A stretch of 64,000 bases of DNA from Desulfuromusa sp. (GCA_016744675.1 JADGDX010000013.1:1-64000); one strand, 5' to 3'; shown: positions 1 through 9,654, counted from the stretch's first letter. Notes: generated by a model not told the origin, from the letters alone. Numbers and translations are program-made.

Positions 1-487
1 CATCAACACCAATCAATAACGAACCACCTTCGCTATTCATAAAAGCGGCTATCGTTTTCAATACGGCACCTTCCAGCCCCTTATTGACGCCATTCTGTTT
101 TAAATCCCAGCGAAAACTTGACTTAAACTCAAGTCGACTACTTTCACCTTGTGAAATTATTGAGAGAATATCTCGACCGATCTCATCCTGAAGATTTTCT
201 ATCATTCTTTTACTGGTATTAAACCGTCGAAAAACAAAATAAAAGAAAAAACCCGTGACGACACCAACAACACCGAACAACAAGGTTCCAAGAAGGCGGT
301 CTCCTGTCATGGTTTTAACGAACTTATACAGAACATAACTCAATGAAGAATTAAATTCTGAAGACTGTATTTGCACTCCCCTAACGTATTCCTGATAACT
401 CATGAAATCATGAACGGGGTAAAAAATAAAAATGCTGGCAATAAAACCAATAGTAACAAACACAATCACATTGGGGCGAAAGTTCAT
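1..487 (-). CDS. Membrane-anchored AlbA_2 (Schlafen-type) domain protein, partial
   Basis: The reading frame opens with ATG at 487 and runs off the left edge, so only the first 162 residues are visible and the C-terminus is missing. There are two hydrophobic segments, at about residues 7-23 and 62-82, followed by a cytosolic linker. The visible end, about residues 110-162, has the hallmarks of the AlbA_2 / Schlafen AAA_4-like domain: an ESSRLEFKSS motif, then a KTIAAFMNSEGGSLLIGVD stretch. This fold is usually found in transcriptional regulators and nucleic-acid-associated proteins, so a membrane-tethered copy is less common. It points away from the efflux cluster on its right, with about 200 bp between them. 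The domain call is good; the function is unknown. Confidence 0.72.
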   Translation of the reverse strand, partial: MNFRPNVIVFVTIGFIASIFIFYPVHDFMSYQEYVRGVQIQSSEFNSSLSYVLYKFVKTMTGDRLLGTLLFGVVGVVTGFFFYFVFRRFNTSKRMIENLQDEIGRDILSIISQGESSRLEFKSSFRWDLKQNGVNKGLEGAVLKTIAAFMNSEGGSLLIGVD

Positions 488-694
488 AAATTAACCTCGT
501 ATGCTATATATACTTGGAGAAAAACTTAATATATGACAGTATTAGTGCTTAATATCCGTGCTTTATCGGTAGGATGTGTGAAGGGCTGCTGAAAAGCAAG
601 TTTTTTTGATGGTCGGAAGACCTTGCCTTAACAAATAGCAGCATAAAACCTAATCGTGCTTATTGTTATTTTATTCCCTTAAAAGGATCGACAA

Positions 695-1318
695 ATGATT
701 AAACGGATTGTTTTGTTTTCGATTGTATCACTACTAATATTCAGCGGCTGTGCTAGCACCAAACTGGTTTCAAGTTGGAGCAAGCCGGGATTCAGTGGAC
801 CCCCCCTGAAGAAACTTCTCGTTCTGGCAGTATCTAACAACGATATGCAACGCCGTCTCTATGAAGATTCATTTGCGGCAAATTTACGATCAGAGGGAGT
901 CGATGTCATTACCAGTTATTCCCTCATTGAGACGTTAGGAAAAAGCAAAGAAGAAAACACAAAATTCATCAAAGCAGCGGTAACCAAAACAGCGGCCGAT
1001 AGTGTCCTTATTGTAACTCTTGCAGGCATTGAAAACGAAGAGCAATACGTCCCCGCCTCAACTGTCCACGTTGCTGGCCGAGGTGGAGCCTATGGAATGT
1101 TTGGTTACTATGGACACTCTCACAGAATCATACACCAATCAGCCTACACTCTTACGAACACAACAGTTAAACTCCATACGGCTGTATTTGAGGCTCAAAC
1201 CGAAGAGATGTTGTGGGCTGGTGATACCCAACGCCTAAACCCTGATTCTGCTTCAGTAGCAATCCAAGAAAATATTAAGCTTATCAGCACAGAGATGAAG
1301 AAAGCTGGTTTACTCTGA
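695..1318 (+). CDS. Outer-membrane or periplasmic lipoprotein, DUF4136-like
   Basis: This 207-residue protein starts with a lipoprotein signal peptide: a basic N-terminus, a hydrophobic core and the lipobox FSGC, with Cys19 as the predicted lipidated residue. The mature part begins with a SSWSKPGF segment and a KKLLVLAVS strand, which resembles DUF4136-type and related small lipoproteins found next to efflux systems. A glycine/histidine/tyrosine-rich patch (GRGGAYGMFGYYGHSH) lies near residues 129-144. An AAAAGG ribosome-binding site sits 8-9 bases before the ATG. It is the first gene of the plus-strand RND cluster, 113 bp upstream of the channel gene, so a role in envelope stress or efflux is inferred from context only. 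Confidence 0.7.
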   Translation: MIKRIVLFSIVSLLIFSGCASTKLVSSWSKPGFSGPPLKKLLVLAVSNNDMQRRLYEDSFAANLRSEGVDVITSYSLIETLGKSKEENTKFIKAAVTKTAADSVLIVTLAGIENEEQYVPASTVHVAGRGGAYGMFGYYGHSHRIIHQSAYTLTNTTVKLHTAVFEAQTEEMLWAGDTQRLNPDSASVAIQENIKLISTEMKKAGLL

Positions 1319-1431
1319 TTGATCTAGTGAGATCTATTGTTCGTAAGGCGGAGAATTGAAACCGGAATTCGAGAAAGCCTTTTATGGCAGTGCTCTAAAA
1401 AGATTATTTTATTTTAAAGGTAGAGGGTGTG

Positions 1432-3813
1432 ATGGCGAGAGTAAACTCCAAATGCTTGTGGACTATTCCCGTTTTTTACTTGTTTATTGTATTTTTTCTT
1501 TTCGCCACTCCTGCATTGTCTCAAGGATTTGATGCGTCTGAATCAATCCAAATTGGAATATTGCTTGATAGCAACAATAGCGCCAATAAGAATTTTGTAG
1601 ATCATCTAAAAGTTGAAGTTGAAAGCCTTCTCGGTAACCAGTTCTCAATTAGTTTACCCAATTCCAAGCAGTTTATTGCAAATTGGTCAGTTGAGGATTC
1701 GCTCTCCGGTTATCAATCTCTTTTACAGGACCCTGAGGTTGATATTGTTGTCGTTGCGGGTTCATTGAGTGCTGCCCTCCTAGCTCAAAAAAAAGAATTT
1801 ATTAAACCAACAATATTATTTGGTCTGCTTGATTATGAACTACAGCAAATCCCCCTAACCAAAGATAAAAAATCTGGAGTTCACAATTTAACCTATATTC
1901 TTGAATCTCACAAATTCAGAGATGAGTTCGAGAGTTTTCACAGCGTCTTCCCATTTCAAAACTTAACAGTCATTGTCGATAAAAATCTCACCCCACTCGT
2001 TCCAAACCTTGAAACGTTATTAACAACACTTGCCACCCTGAAGGAAAGCAAAAGCAAAATCCTTTACTACGATGGCGATATCAGCTCATTAATCAACCAA
2101 TTTCCAAATAATACCGATGCTGTTTTTTTCGGTGGGCTATGTTCCATAACAACTGAACAAAAACAGATGTTGATTGATCATATCCGTTTATTAAAACTAC
2201 CTAGCTATTCATATCAAGGAGTGACGGATGTAAAGCTGGGGGTTCTTGCCGGGTCAATTCTAGAATCTAATTGGCAAAAAACTGGACGCCGCACTGCTCT
2301 GAATATCGAAAGAATTCTCAACGGAGAAGACCCGGCGGAGTTTATGACTCTCATGGATTTTTCGCGTCGCTTAACACTGAATATGCGCACAGCACAAAAA
2401 ATTGATTTTTCACCTAATTGGCAGACTCTTGCTCAATCAGAACAAATTGCAATTGAACAAATTAAAAGCACACGGAGCGTGACCTTAGAATCTGCAATTC
2501 AAGAAGCTCTACAAGTTAACCTTGGGTTGGACATTGGACGGCAATCGGTCGAATCTGCTATTGAAACTGTTGCCCAAGCACGCGCAGCAATGCTGCCTTC
2601 TGTGCAGTTATCGACATCGGTAACACAGATTGATGAAGAACATGCAGGGTTAGCTCAAGCTGAACGAACCATGAACGGTTCTCTGGGGGTGGCTCAACTC
2701 CTCTATTCAGAACCTGTCTGGGCGAACCTAGCAGTTCAAAAATTCAATTTAAAATCAACTCAAGAAGGATACCGGGAAACCATACTTGATACAGTTTTAT
2801 TGGTCGGAAATCAATTTCTAGGAATCCTCCAAGCTCAGGCAAATGAACAAATCAGCCGTAATAACCTTGCGCTTGTTCGTAAAAATTATGAAGTTGCAGA
2901 ATATCGCCGCCGGGTTGGTTACGCTGGAGGAACTGATGTCTATAGGCTGGAGAGTGAATTGGCGACAGCGACAAGTCAACTTTTGGCTGCCCAAAGTACC
3001 CTCTGGCAAACTAAAATTGATTTAAATAATTCTTTGCATCGACCTTTGTCCGAAAAATTTTCAGTTGAAGATGTAGACCTCGATAGAAATTTGTTAAGAC
3101 GCTACGGCGGAGCGAAAATCCATGCGTCGGTACAAAGCCCCAATGCTCTGAAACAATTGACCCAGTTTTTGGTTTTAGAGTCCTTAAATACAGTTCCAGA
3201 GCTGGAACAATTGAGACAATCTATCGCTTCACAAGAAAGGGTTTTAACAAGCAATCAGCGGCGCCGCTGGCTACCAGATCTGAGTCTGAATGGTTCAATC
3301 AATGAAGTCCTTGATCGCGAAGGAGTCGGAGCAGATAGTATTTCTGCTGATGATACGAGTTGGAACCTGAGCGCACAAGCGAGTTGGAGTTTATTCGAGG
3401 GTGGCGCAATTTCGTCTGAAGTGCGTCAAGCAAAGATTGAAAGTCGTAAACTCCGGCAACAATTTCAGGAGAGTAGCCGAGCTATCGAAGGCCAATTGCG
3501 TAAATCTGTCCTCGAATTAAGGGCTCTTTCTGCTGATCTAAAGTTATCCCGTATCGCAGCGGAAGCTGCTGCAAAAAACTACAAATTAGTGCAAGATGCG
3601 TATGAACAGGGAGCAACATCGATAACGTCTTTATTAGATGCCCAGAATTCAGCATTATCAGCCGAACAATCAGCAGCGAATTCCGTATATAACTATTATT
3701 CTGGAGTTTTACAGGTTGAGCGTTCACTCGGTAGCTTTTCCGTCATCAGTCCATTACCAGAGCAACAAGCCTTTTTTGCCAGATTTCAAGAATTTATGGC
3801 TGCTCAGCCATAA
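1432..3813 (+). CDS. Fusion: ABC substrate-binding-like domain + TolC-family outer-membrane efflux protein
   Basis: This protein of about 793 residues has a Sec signal peptide (residues 1-31, ending near ALSQG). The region from about 35 to 345 resembles the ABC_sub_bind family of periplasmic binding proteins: it begins IQIGILLDS, has the VDIVVVAGS and AVFFGGLCS strands, and ends in the typical LNMRTAQKIDF element. From about residue 350 to the end is a TolC/OEP domain. It contains two copies of the helical repeat (first near LESAIQEALQVNLGLDI, second near ELEQLRQSIASQERV) and the usual ITSLLDAQNSAL signature near the C-terminus. Ordinary TolC proteins are 420-480 residues, so the N-terminal half is extra. 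I chose the ATG at 1432 over the GTG at 1429 because AGAGG at 1422-1426 is well placed. It is followed after 22 bp by the adaptor of the same RND system and is probably its outer-membrane channel. Confidence 0.83.
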   Translation: MARVNSKCLWTIPVFYLFIVFFLFATPALSQGFDASESIQIGILLDSNNSANKNFVDHLKVEVESLLGNQFSISLPNSKQFIANWSVEDSLSGYQSLLQDPEVDIVVVAGSLSAALLAQKKEFIKPTILFGLLDYELQQIPLTKDKKSGVHNLTYILESHKFRDEFESFHSVFPFQNLTVIVDKNLTPLVPNLETLLTTLATLKESKSKILYYDGDISSLINQFPNNTDAVFFGGLCSITTEQKQMLIDHIRLLKLPSYSYQGVTDVKLGVLAGSILESNWQKTGRRTALNIERILNGEDPAEFMTLMDFSRRLTLNMRTAQKIDFSPNWQTLAQSEQIAIEQIKSTRSVTLESAIQEALQVNLGLDIGRQSVESAIETVAQARAAMLPSVQLSTSVTQIDEEHAGLAQAERTMNGSLGVAQLLYSEPVWANLAVQKFNLKSTQEGYRETILDTVLLVGNQFLGILQAQANEQISRNNLALVRKNYEVAEYRRRVGYAGGTDVYRLESELATATSQLLAAQSTLWQTKIDLNNSLHRPLSEKFSVEDVDLDRNLLRRYGGAKIHASVQSPNALKQLTQFLVLESLNTVPELEQLRQSIASQERVLTSNQRRRWLPDLSLNGSINEVLDREGVGADSISADDTSWNLSAQASWSLFEGGAISSEVRQAKIESRKLRQQFQESSRAIEGQLRKSVLELRALSADLKLSRIAAEAAAKNYKLVQDAYEQGATSITSLLDAQNSALSAEQSAANSVYNYYSGVLQVERSLGSFSVISPLPEQQAFFARFQEFMAAQP

Positions 3814-3835
3814 TATTATCGCTATGGGATAAAAT

Positions 3836-4927
3836 ATGAAAATGCTACACATTTCAAAAAACATCATATTGCTATCTGTTTTATTGTGCGCATCGTGTTC
3901 CTCTGAGGCACCTTTGCAACCTGAGGTTCTGAGACCGGTACGCTATCATGTCATCAAGGCAGAGAGTGTCAGTACCACGCGAAGCTTTTCCGGAGTTTCA
4001 GTTGCAGCAACGGAAACAAAGATCAGTTTCCGGGTCGGGGGGTCGCTGGAGAAGCTCTTAGTCAAAGTTGGACAGAAGGTTAAACAAGGAGATCTCATTG
4101 CCTCATTGGATGATTGGGATATGCAATTAAAGCATGAAGAGGGGAAAGCCTCTGTCCTCAATGCACAAGTTCAGGAAAGCACTGCCAATGCTAACCTCAT
4201 CAGAGTCAGAGAGCTTTACGAAAATGACAATGTTGCCTTAAGTGAATATGAACAGGCAAAAAATACATATGCCTCAGCGAAGGCCGACTTTGAAGTACAA
4301 AAAAAACAACTGGACCAGCTCAAGAGTCAGCTCCAATATACCGTCATCAAATCACCGATGAATGGCATCGTGACCGAAATCCCTGTGGCAAAAAATGAGA
4401 ATATCAGTGCTGGTGAAGTGGTTGCAGTTCTATCATCAAGTGAAGATATTGAGATTGAAATTGGTGTTCCTGAAACATATATCGCCCCAATTCAAACCGG
4501 GATGGATGTTGAAGTCATATTTTCATCCCTGCCAACACAGAATTTTGCTGGCGTGGTCACTGAAGTTGCGTACGTTGCGGCAGAATATTCTACTTACCCG
4601 GTGACAATTAGACTCATAAAGCCAGCATCAGAGTTACGTCCCGGCATGCCAGCAGAAGCAACATTTGCTTTTTTAAAAGCAGGTGTAGCCCTTTTTGCCC
4701 CCAGCAATGCAATAGCTGAAGATACCGAAGGAACTTATGTTTTCCTGGCTCAAAAAACTGATAATGATAAAGAAGCACTTATAGAACGCAAGGCTGTTGT
4801 CGTTGGGAACTTAACAGATCGAGGGTTCATTGTCCGTGAAGGCTTACAGGAAGGTGATGCCGTGGTCACTTCCGGGGTCAGTAAAATCAGTGATGGCATG
4901 AAAGTTCGTTTCGATTCTTCGCTATAG
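3836..4927 (+). CDS. RND efflux periplasmic adaptor (membrane fusion protein)
   Basis: This 363-residue protein is the periplasmic adaptor (HlyD/AcrA-type) that links the pump at 4944 to the outer-membrane channel at 1432. The N-terminus is hydrophobic and ends in LLCASCSS, an imperfect lipobox, so it may be lipid-anchored through the second cysteine. The order is typical: a beta/lipoyl half (FRVGGSLEKLLVKVGQKVKQGD), an alpha-hairpin coiled coil around residues 100-165, the second lipoyl half (YTVIKSPMNGIV), a beta-barrel and a membrane-proximal domain ending in VREGLQEGDAVVTSG. It lies 22 bp after the channel and 16 bp before the pump, consistent with one transcript. Substrate cannot be told from sequence. 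Confidence 0.92.
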   Translation: MKMLHISKNIILLSVLLCASCSSEAPLQPEVLRPVRYHVIKAESVSTTRSFSGVSVAATETKISFRVGGSLEKLLVKVGQKVKQGDLIASLDDWDMQLKHEEGKASVLNAQVQESTANANLIRVRELYENDNVALSEYEQAKNTYASAKADFEVQKKQLDQLKSQLQYTVIKSPMNGIVTEIPVAKNENISAGEVVAVLSSSEDIEIEIGVPETYIAPIQTGMDVEVIFSSLPTQNFAGVVTEVAYVAAEYSTYPVTIRLIKPASELRPGMPAEATFAFLKAGVALFAPSNAIAEDTEGTYVFLAQKTDNDKEALIERKAVVVGNLTDRGFIVREGLQEGDAVVTSGVSKISDGMKVRFDSSL

Positions 4928-4943
4928 AGATGCGACATAAATT

Positions 4944-7900
4944 ATGAATCTGACTCAAATTGCAATTAAGAATAAAAGTCTGTTTTTTTCTCTGTTGGTT
5001 ATCATCCTTCTGGGTGGGATGGGTGCATTTATAGATATGCCTCGCGATGACATGCCTCCGTTCTTGATCCGGACCGTCAGCATTGTTTCTGTTTTTCCTG
5101 GAGCCTCTCCTGAACGAGTTGAGTTACTTGTGACCGATGCCATTGAAAAAGTGGTACAGGAAATACCAGAAGTTGACCACATGACCAGTGAGTCAAGAAC
5201 CGGTATATCTATCGTCACTGCAAACCTCAAAGAAAGTGAATTCGATTTACAACCGATTTTTGACCGGATACGGCGTAAGGTTGAGACGGTTCAGAAGCAA
5301 CTACCAAGCGGTGTAACACCCGTTGTTAATGACGAGCTAGGTGATGTTTTTGGCATTTTGATCGGCCTAGTCGCAGATGGTTATACTTATGCTGAATTGA
5401 AAACAATAGCTGATGAAGTCCGGGATGAGCTGATTAAAATACCTCAAGCAGCTAAAGTAGATATCGTTGGAGCTCAGCCAGAACGTATCTATCTTGAATT
5501 TGATGACGCCCGCCTTGCTGACCTTGGACTTTCAAAAACTGAAGTTGAAAATCTGCTCAAAGGGACCAATACCCTTTTTTCTGGCGGTGATATCCGTATT
5601 GGTGATGAACGCGTTATTTTGGAACCAAGTGGCAATTTTGAGTCAGTCGCAGATCTTGAACAGATGGTTCTTTCAAATAGCAGTGGTGAGTTGATTCGCC
5701 TCGGAGATGTTGCATCAGTTCAACGCGGCTATTTGGATCCCCCTGATAGTCGGGTGCGAGTTAACGGCCAAACGGGTGTTGTGCTTGGAATTAACCTAAA
5801 AAAAGGGGGAAACATTGTCCAACTGGGAATTGAAGTTGATCAACGCCTTGAGAGCTTCAAGCAGGTTTTCCCCATTGGGGTTGATTTCTTCCGCGCCTCT
5901 TCTCAAGACTATACGGTTGACAAAACAGTTGGTGATTTTGTTGTCAATCTGATTCAGTCCATTATTGTTGTTCTTGCCACCATGTTGGTTTTTCTCGGCC
6001 TGAGAACCGGGTTGGTTGTTGCCAGCTTGATCCCATCATCGATTGTTCTATCAATCATGCTAATGACCCTTTTAGAAGTCGGACTTAATCAGGTCTCTTT
6101 GGCAGCGTTGATTATTGCTTTGGGGATGCTGGTCGATAACGCGATTGTCATGTCTGAATCGATGATGGTCAAGATGGAACAGGGAGAGAGTGGAACAGAA
6201 GCCGCCGTTGCATCGTGCAAAGAACTATCTGTCCCTCTGCTGATTTCTTCCCTCACAACAGCTGCTGCGTTTTTAGCCTTTTATCTGGCAGAGTCTACAC
6301 TCGGTGAAATTATGGGGCAGATATTTCTCGTCGTAACAAGTGCCCTTCTCTCTTCCTGGGTTATGTCACTGACGATTATCCCTCTATTGGGGATCATGTT
6401 TATTCGTGTCAAACCTAAAAATCAAAATGAAACACAGAAAATAGGATTAATGGAACGGGCACAAATTATTTACAAGAAACTCATTCTATTTTGCTTAATG
6501 CGTCCTGCGGTACTGGTCGTCAGCGTTATTATTCTATTTTCCCTCTCTCTTTGGGGAATGAAGTTCCTCCCTTTTATTTTCATGCCTGACAGTGAGAAAG
6601 CTGTTGTTTCAGTCAACTTGGAGCTGCCGATAGGAACCGCAATTGAAAAAACCGATCAGGTTGTCCAACAAATTGAAACCTTCATCGAGGAAGAGCTCCT
6701 CATATCAGAAGGACAGTCCGAAGGTGTTGTTAACTGGTCCTCTTATGTTGGTGAAGGAGCTCCAAAATATGATCTCGGCTACAATCCCCCCGAAGCGAAC
6801 TCTTACTCTGCCCACATCTTGATCAATACAACTTCAGACGCATTCAACCAGGTCGTTATCAACCGACTTGACAGCTACTGCTTAGATCAATTCCCAGACT
6901 TGAAGGCTGTTGTGAGCCGCTTGAAGACCGGTGGCGGATCAGCAGATCCTATTTCCATTCGGGTCACCGGCAAAGACCCCCTGATTCTCGATCCTATTGT
7001 TGCAAAAATAAAAAATCAGTTACGAAGTATTGATGGAACAAAAAATGTTGCTGATGATTGGGGAATGAGGGTTAAAAAAATTGTGGTTAAAATCGATCCT
7101 TTGAGGCTTCAACTGGCTGGAATTACTAATCAAGATGTCGCGTTGTCTTTGCAAACCATGCTAATTGGTGCTGAAGTTGGTGACTACCGCGAAGGAGATC
7201 AAATTATCCCCATCGTGATGATTAACAGTGACCGTAAAAAAATGACAGTAGAGCAACTGGAGAGCTTACCAATCAACAGTCAGGGTGGGGTCTTGAATGT
7301 CCCATTAAAGCAAGTTGCTGATATTAGTCTGATCTGGCAACCGGCAAAAATTCTCAGGCGTGACCTTTATCGCACCGTCGCGGTAACTTCAGGACTGAAT
7401 ACTGGATATACGGCTAGCAATGTGACCAGTGAGCTGATCCCCTGGCTGGAGATACAAAAACAAAATTGGCCACGTGGTTACACTTTTGAAGTTGGTGGCG
7501 AATCAGAAGATAGTGCTGATGCTATGGGAGCAGTCTTTGATAAATTGCCCATTTCATTTTTTGTCATTGTGTTGCTCCTGATTGGCCAGTTTAATTCGAT
7601 AAAAAAGGCGGCAATTGTCCTTTTAACCATTCCGCTTGGGCTCATTGGTGTGGTTGGAGGATTGCTATTAACCAAGGCTTCTTTCGGTTTTATGGCCTTT
7701 TTGGGGATCATTTCTTTAGCAGGGATAGTTATAAATAACGCCATTGTCTTGATTGACCGGATTAAAATAGAAATGGATGAGTATCATAGAGAGCCTGGAG
7801 AGGCGATAATTGAAGCGGGATTGCAACGTTTTAGGCCGATTATCCTGACCACGGCGACAACGTCACTAGGGTTGATACCACTTTGGGTGAGTGGTGGATT

Positions 7901-8012
7901 GATGTGGGAATCTATGGCCATCGGCATTATCTTTGGTTTGCTATTTGCCACTATTTTGACTCTTTTATTTGTCCCAACTCTATACAAAGTGTTCTTCCGG
8001 GTAAAAATTTAA
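4944..8012 (+). CDS. RND-family efflux pump, inner-membrane subunit (AcrB/HAE-type)
   Basis: With 1022 residues this is a full-length resistance-nodulation-division transporter with the usual 12-helix plan: TM1 near residues 12-30, a large periplasmic loop, the TM2-6 block (about 330-490), a second loop and the TM8-12 block. In TM4 the motif LGMLVDNAIVMSE carries the proton-relay aspartate; as in many HAE members the second acidic position is Asn. TM10 has IVINNAIVLID instead of the lysine-containing AcrB version. It should export drugs, detergents or metabolites using the proton-motive force, together with the adaptor 16 bp upstream and the fused channel. Substrate specificity is not predictable from this sequence. 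Confidence 0.94.
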   Translation: MNLTQIAIKNKSLFFSLLVIILLGGMGAFIDMPRDDMPPFLIRTVSIVSVFPGASPERVELLVTDAIEKVVQEIPEVDHMTSESRTGISIVTANLKESEFDLQPIFDRIRRKVETVQKQLPSGVTPVVNDELGDVFGILIGLVADGYTYAELKTIADEVRDELIKIPQAAKVDIVGAQPERIYLEFDDARLADLGLSKTEVENLLKGTNTLFSGGDIRIGDERVILEPSGNFESVADLEQMVLSNSSGELIRLGDVASVQRGYLDPPDSRVRVNGQTGVVLGINLKKGGNIVQLGIEVDQRLESFKQVFPIGVDFFRASSQDYTVDKTVGDFVVNLIQSIIVVLATMLVFLGLRTGLVVASLIPSSIVLSIMLMTLLEVGLNQVSLAALIIALGMLVDNAIVMSESMMVKMEQGESGTEAAVASCKELSVPLLISSLTTAAAFLAFYLAESTLGEIMGQIFLVVTSALLSSWVMSLTIIPLLGIMFIRVKPKNQNETQKIGLMERAQIIYKKLILFCLMRPAVLVVSVIILFSLSLWGMKFLPFIFMPDSEKAVVSVNLELPIGTAIEKTDQVVQQIETFIEEELLISEGQSEGVVNWSSYVGEGAPKYDLGYNPPEANSYSAHILINTTSDAFNQVVINRLDSYCLDQFPDLKAVVSRLKTGGGSADPISIRVTGKDPLILDPIVAKIKNQLRSIDGTKNVADDWGMRVKKIVVKIDPLRLQLAGITNQDVALSLQTMLIGAEVGDYREGDQIIPIVMINSDRKKMTVEQLESLPINSQGGVLNVPLKQVADISLIWQPAKILRRDLYRTVAVTSGLNTGYTASNVTSELIPWLEIQKQNWPRGYTFEVGGESEDSADAMGAVFDKLPISFFVIVLLLIGQFNSIKKAAIVLLTIPLGLIGVVGGLLLTKASFGFMAFLGIISLAGIVINNAIVLIDRIKIEMDEYHREPGEAIIEAGLQRFRPIILTTATTSLGLIPLWVSGGLMWESMAIGIIFGLLFATILTLLFVPTLYKVFFRVKI

Positions 8013-8044
8013 CCCGCTAACAGTGATAGTTTGGAATATATTCA

Positions 8045-8404
8045 ATGGAATTTACTTTCACATTTGTAGAGATTTTTACCATTGCAATATACTTACTCAG
8101 CCCATTGCTTTTTTTCTTGATTTGCATGATTGCCTTGCTTGGATATACTGTTGGCCGAATAGAAAATTGGTCGACACTTGATTCGCTCTATTACGCCTTC
8201 ATAACAGCAACGACTGTAGGGTATGGTGATTTTCACCCCCTGAACAGCAAATCAAAGAGTATTGCCATTTTCATAGCACTGATTGGATTATTGTGTACCG
8301 GAATAATTGTTGCGATTGGTCTTAAGGCAGCAGAAATTGCTTTTACCAACCACTTTGAGATGGACCAGATTATAGAAAGAATCAAATTACGATTAGCAGG
8401 TTAA
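8045..8404 (+). CDS. Small two-TM potassium channel
   Basis: This is a 119-residue membrane protein with a first helix at about residues 10-36, a pore helix and selectivity filter reading TATTVGYGD (TVGYGD at 57-62), and a second helix at about 70-92. That is the minimal KcsA-like pore. Only about 25 residues follow the last helix, so there is no RCK/TrkA or cyclic-nucleotide domain; gating must be intrinsic or through a partner. It sits 32 bp after the RND pump and 39 bp before nhaA in the same orientation. This suggests a shared transcript and a link with monovalent-cation homeostasis, which is inference from context. Confidence 0.88.
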   Translation: MEFTFTFVEIFTIAIYLLSPLLFFLICMIALLGYTVGRIENWSTLDSLYYAFITATTVGYGDFHPLNSKSKSIAIFIALIGLLCTGIIVAIGLKAAEIAFTNHFEMDQIIERIKLRLAG

Positions 8405-8443
8405 TTATTGAAACCAAGCTGATATATTTCTACCGAGGAAATT

Positions 8444-9616
8444 ATGCCTATTCAAACAATCCGTGATTTCTTAAAGCTAGAGTCCGCAAGTGGACTTTTG
8501 TTGATCGGCTCCATGGTTCTGGCATTAATCTGTGCCAACACTCCGTTGTCTTCCCTTTACGGGGCTTTCCTCGACACTCATGTTGCTGTGCACGTCGGGG
8601 CACTGGTACTGGCTAAACCATTACTATTGTGGATTAACGATGGCTTGATGGCCGTTTTCTTTCTGCTGGTTGGCCTTGAGGTCAAACGGGAAGTTTTAGA
8701 AGGAGAACTGTCAAGTATTCCACAGGTTGCTCTCCCCGGAATCGCTGCGGTTGGTGGAATGGTGATTCCTGCGCTGATTTACGTCTGGTTTAACTGGGCT
8801 GACCCAACCGCCTTAAAAGGCTGGGCTATCCCGGCAGCGACCGATATCGCTTTCGCTCTGGGGATTATGGCTCTACTGGGAAATCGCGTTCCCAATGCCC
8901 TCAAACTGTTTCTTCTGACCTTGGCAATTCTGGATGATCTTGCTGCTATCGTCATCATCGCCCTTTTTTATACCAATCAACTGTCTATAATTTCACTGAT
9001 TCTTGCTGTTACGGCTATCATTTCTCTTGTGGTGATGAACCTTTTTGGTGTGACTCGAATTGCTGCCTATATGGTTGTTGGTACGTTCCTTTGGATTTGT
9101 GTTCTTAAATCGGGTGTCCATGCTACTTTGGCAGGAGTCGTGTTAGCGTTTACCATACCTCTACGCGCCAAAGATCTACGCGGCAACTCACCCTTGCACG
9201 AACTTGAACACAACCTGCACCCTTGGGTCGCTTTCGGCATTCTGCCACTTTTTGCTTTTGCCAATGCGGGGATTTCATTTACAGGAATGACACTCGCTGC
9301 ACTTTTGGCCCCCCTTCCTTTAGGAATTGCAGCTGGCCTTTTTATCGGCAAGCAAATAGGTATCGTCGGTTTTTCTTGGATTGGAGTTAAATTGAAAATA
9401 GCCCAGTTACCACACGGTATCAGCTGGCGTGAATTTCATGGTATGGCAACTCTCTGTGGAATTGGCTTTACGATGAGCTTGTTTGTTTCGACATTAGCCT
9501 TAGAAGGGGTTTCTTACGACATTGGAGCAGCTGCAAGATTAGGCGTTTTGATGGGATCACTGTTGTCTGCATTATCTGGGTACTTCCTTCTTCGCCAAGC
9601 CATACGTGTCAAGTAA
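8444..9616 (+). CDS. nhaA: Na+/H+ antiporter NhaA
   Basis: This 390-residue inner-membrane antiporter exports Na+ (or Li+) in exchange for protons. The length and sequence fit NhaA closely. The essential aspartates are visible as PAATDIAFALG (Asp134) and LAILDDLAAI (Asp164-Asp165), matching D133/D163/D164 of the E. coli protein. Near residue 300 the GKQIGI motif carries the conserved lysine. A GAGG ribosome-binding site precedes the ATG at 8444. It closes the plus-strand cluster that starts with the RND system; the next gene is convergent and only 38 bp away, with no obvious hairpin between them. Confidence 0.96.
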   Translation: MPIQTIRDFLKLESASGLLLIGSMVLALICANTPLSSLYGAFLDTHVAVHVGALVLAKPLLLWINDGLMAVFFLLVGLEVKREVLEGELSSIPQVALPGIAAVGGMVIPALIYVWFNWADPTALKGWAIPAATDIAFALGIMALLGNRVPNALKLFLLTLAILDDLAAIVIIALFYTNQLSIISLILAVTAIISLVVMNLFGVTRIAAYMVVGTFLWICVLKSGVHATLAGVVLAFTIPLRAKDLRGNSPLHELEHNLHPWVAFGILPLFAFANAGISFTGMTLAALLAPLPLGIAAGLFIGKQIGIVGFSWIGVKLKIAQLPHGISWREFHGMATLCGIGFTMSLFVSTLALEGVSYDIGAAARLGVLMGSLLSALSGYFLLRQAIRVK

Positions 9617-9654
9617 GAACGTCCAAACTCTCCCAAAAGTACACTGAGCCATCA

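Noticed and set aside
581..612. Small hairpin (TGCT-GAAA-AGCA) followed by seven Ts before the first lipoprotein gene
   Set aside because: The stem is only four base pairs and no plus-strand gene precedes it, so a terminator is not justified.
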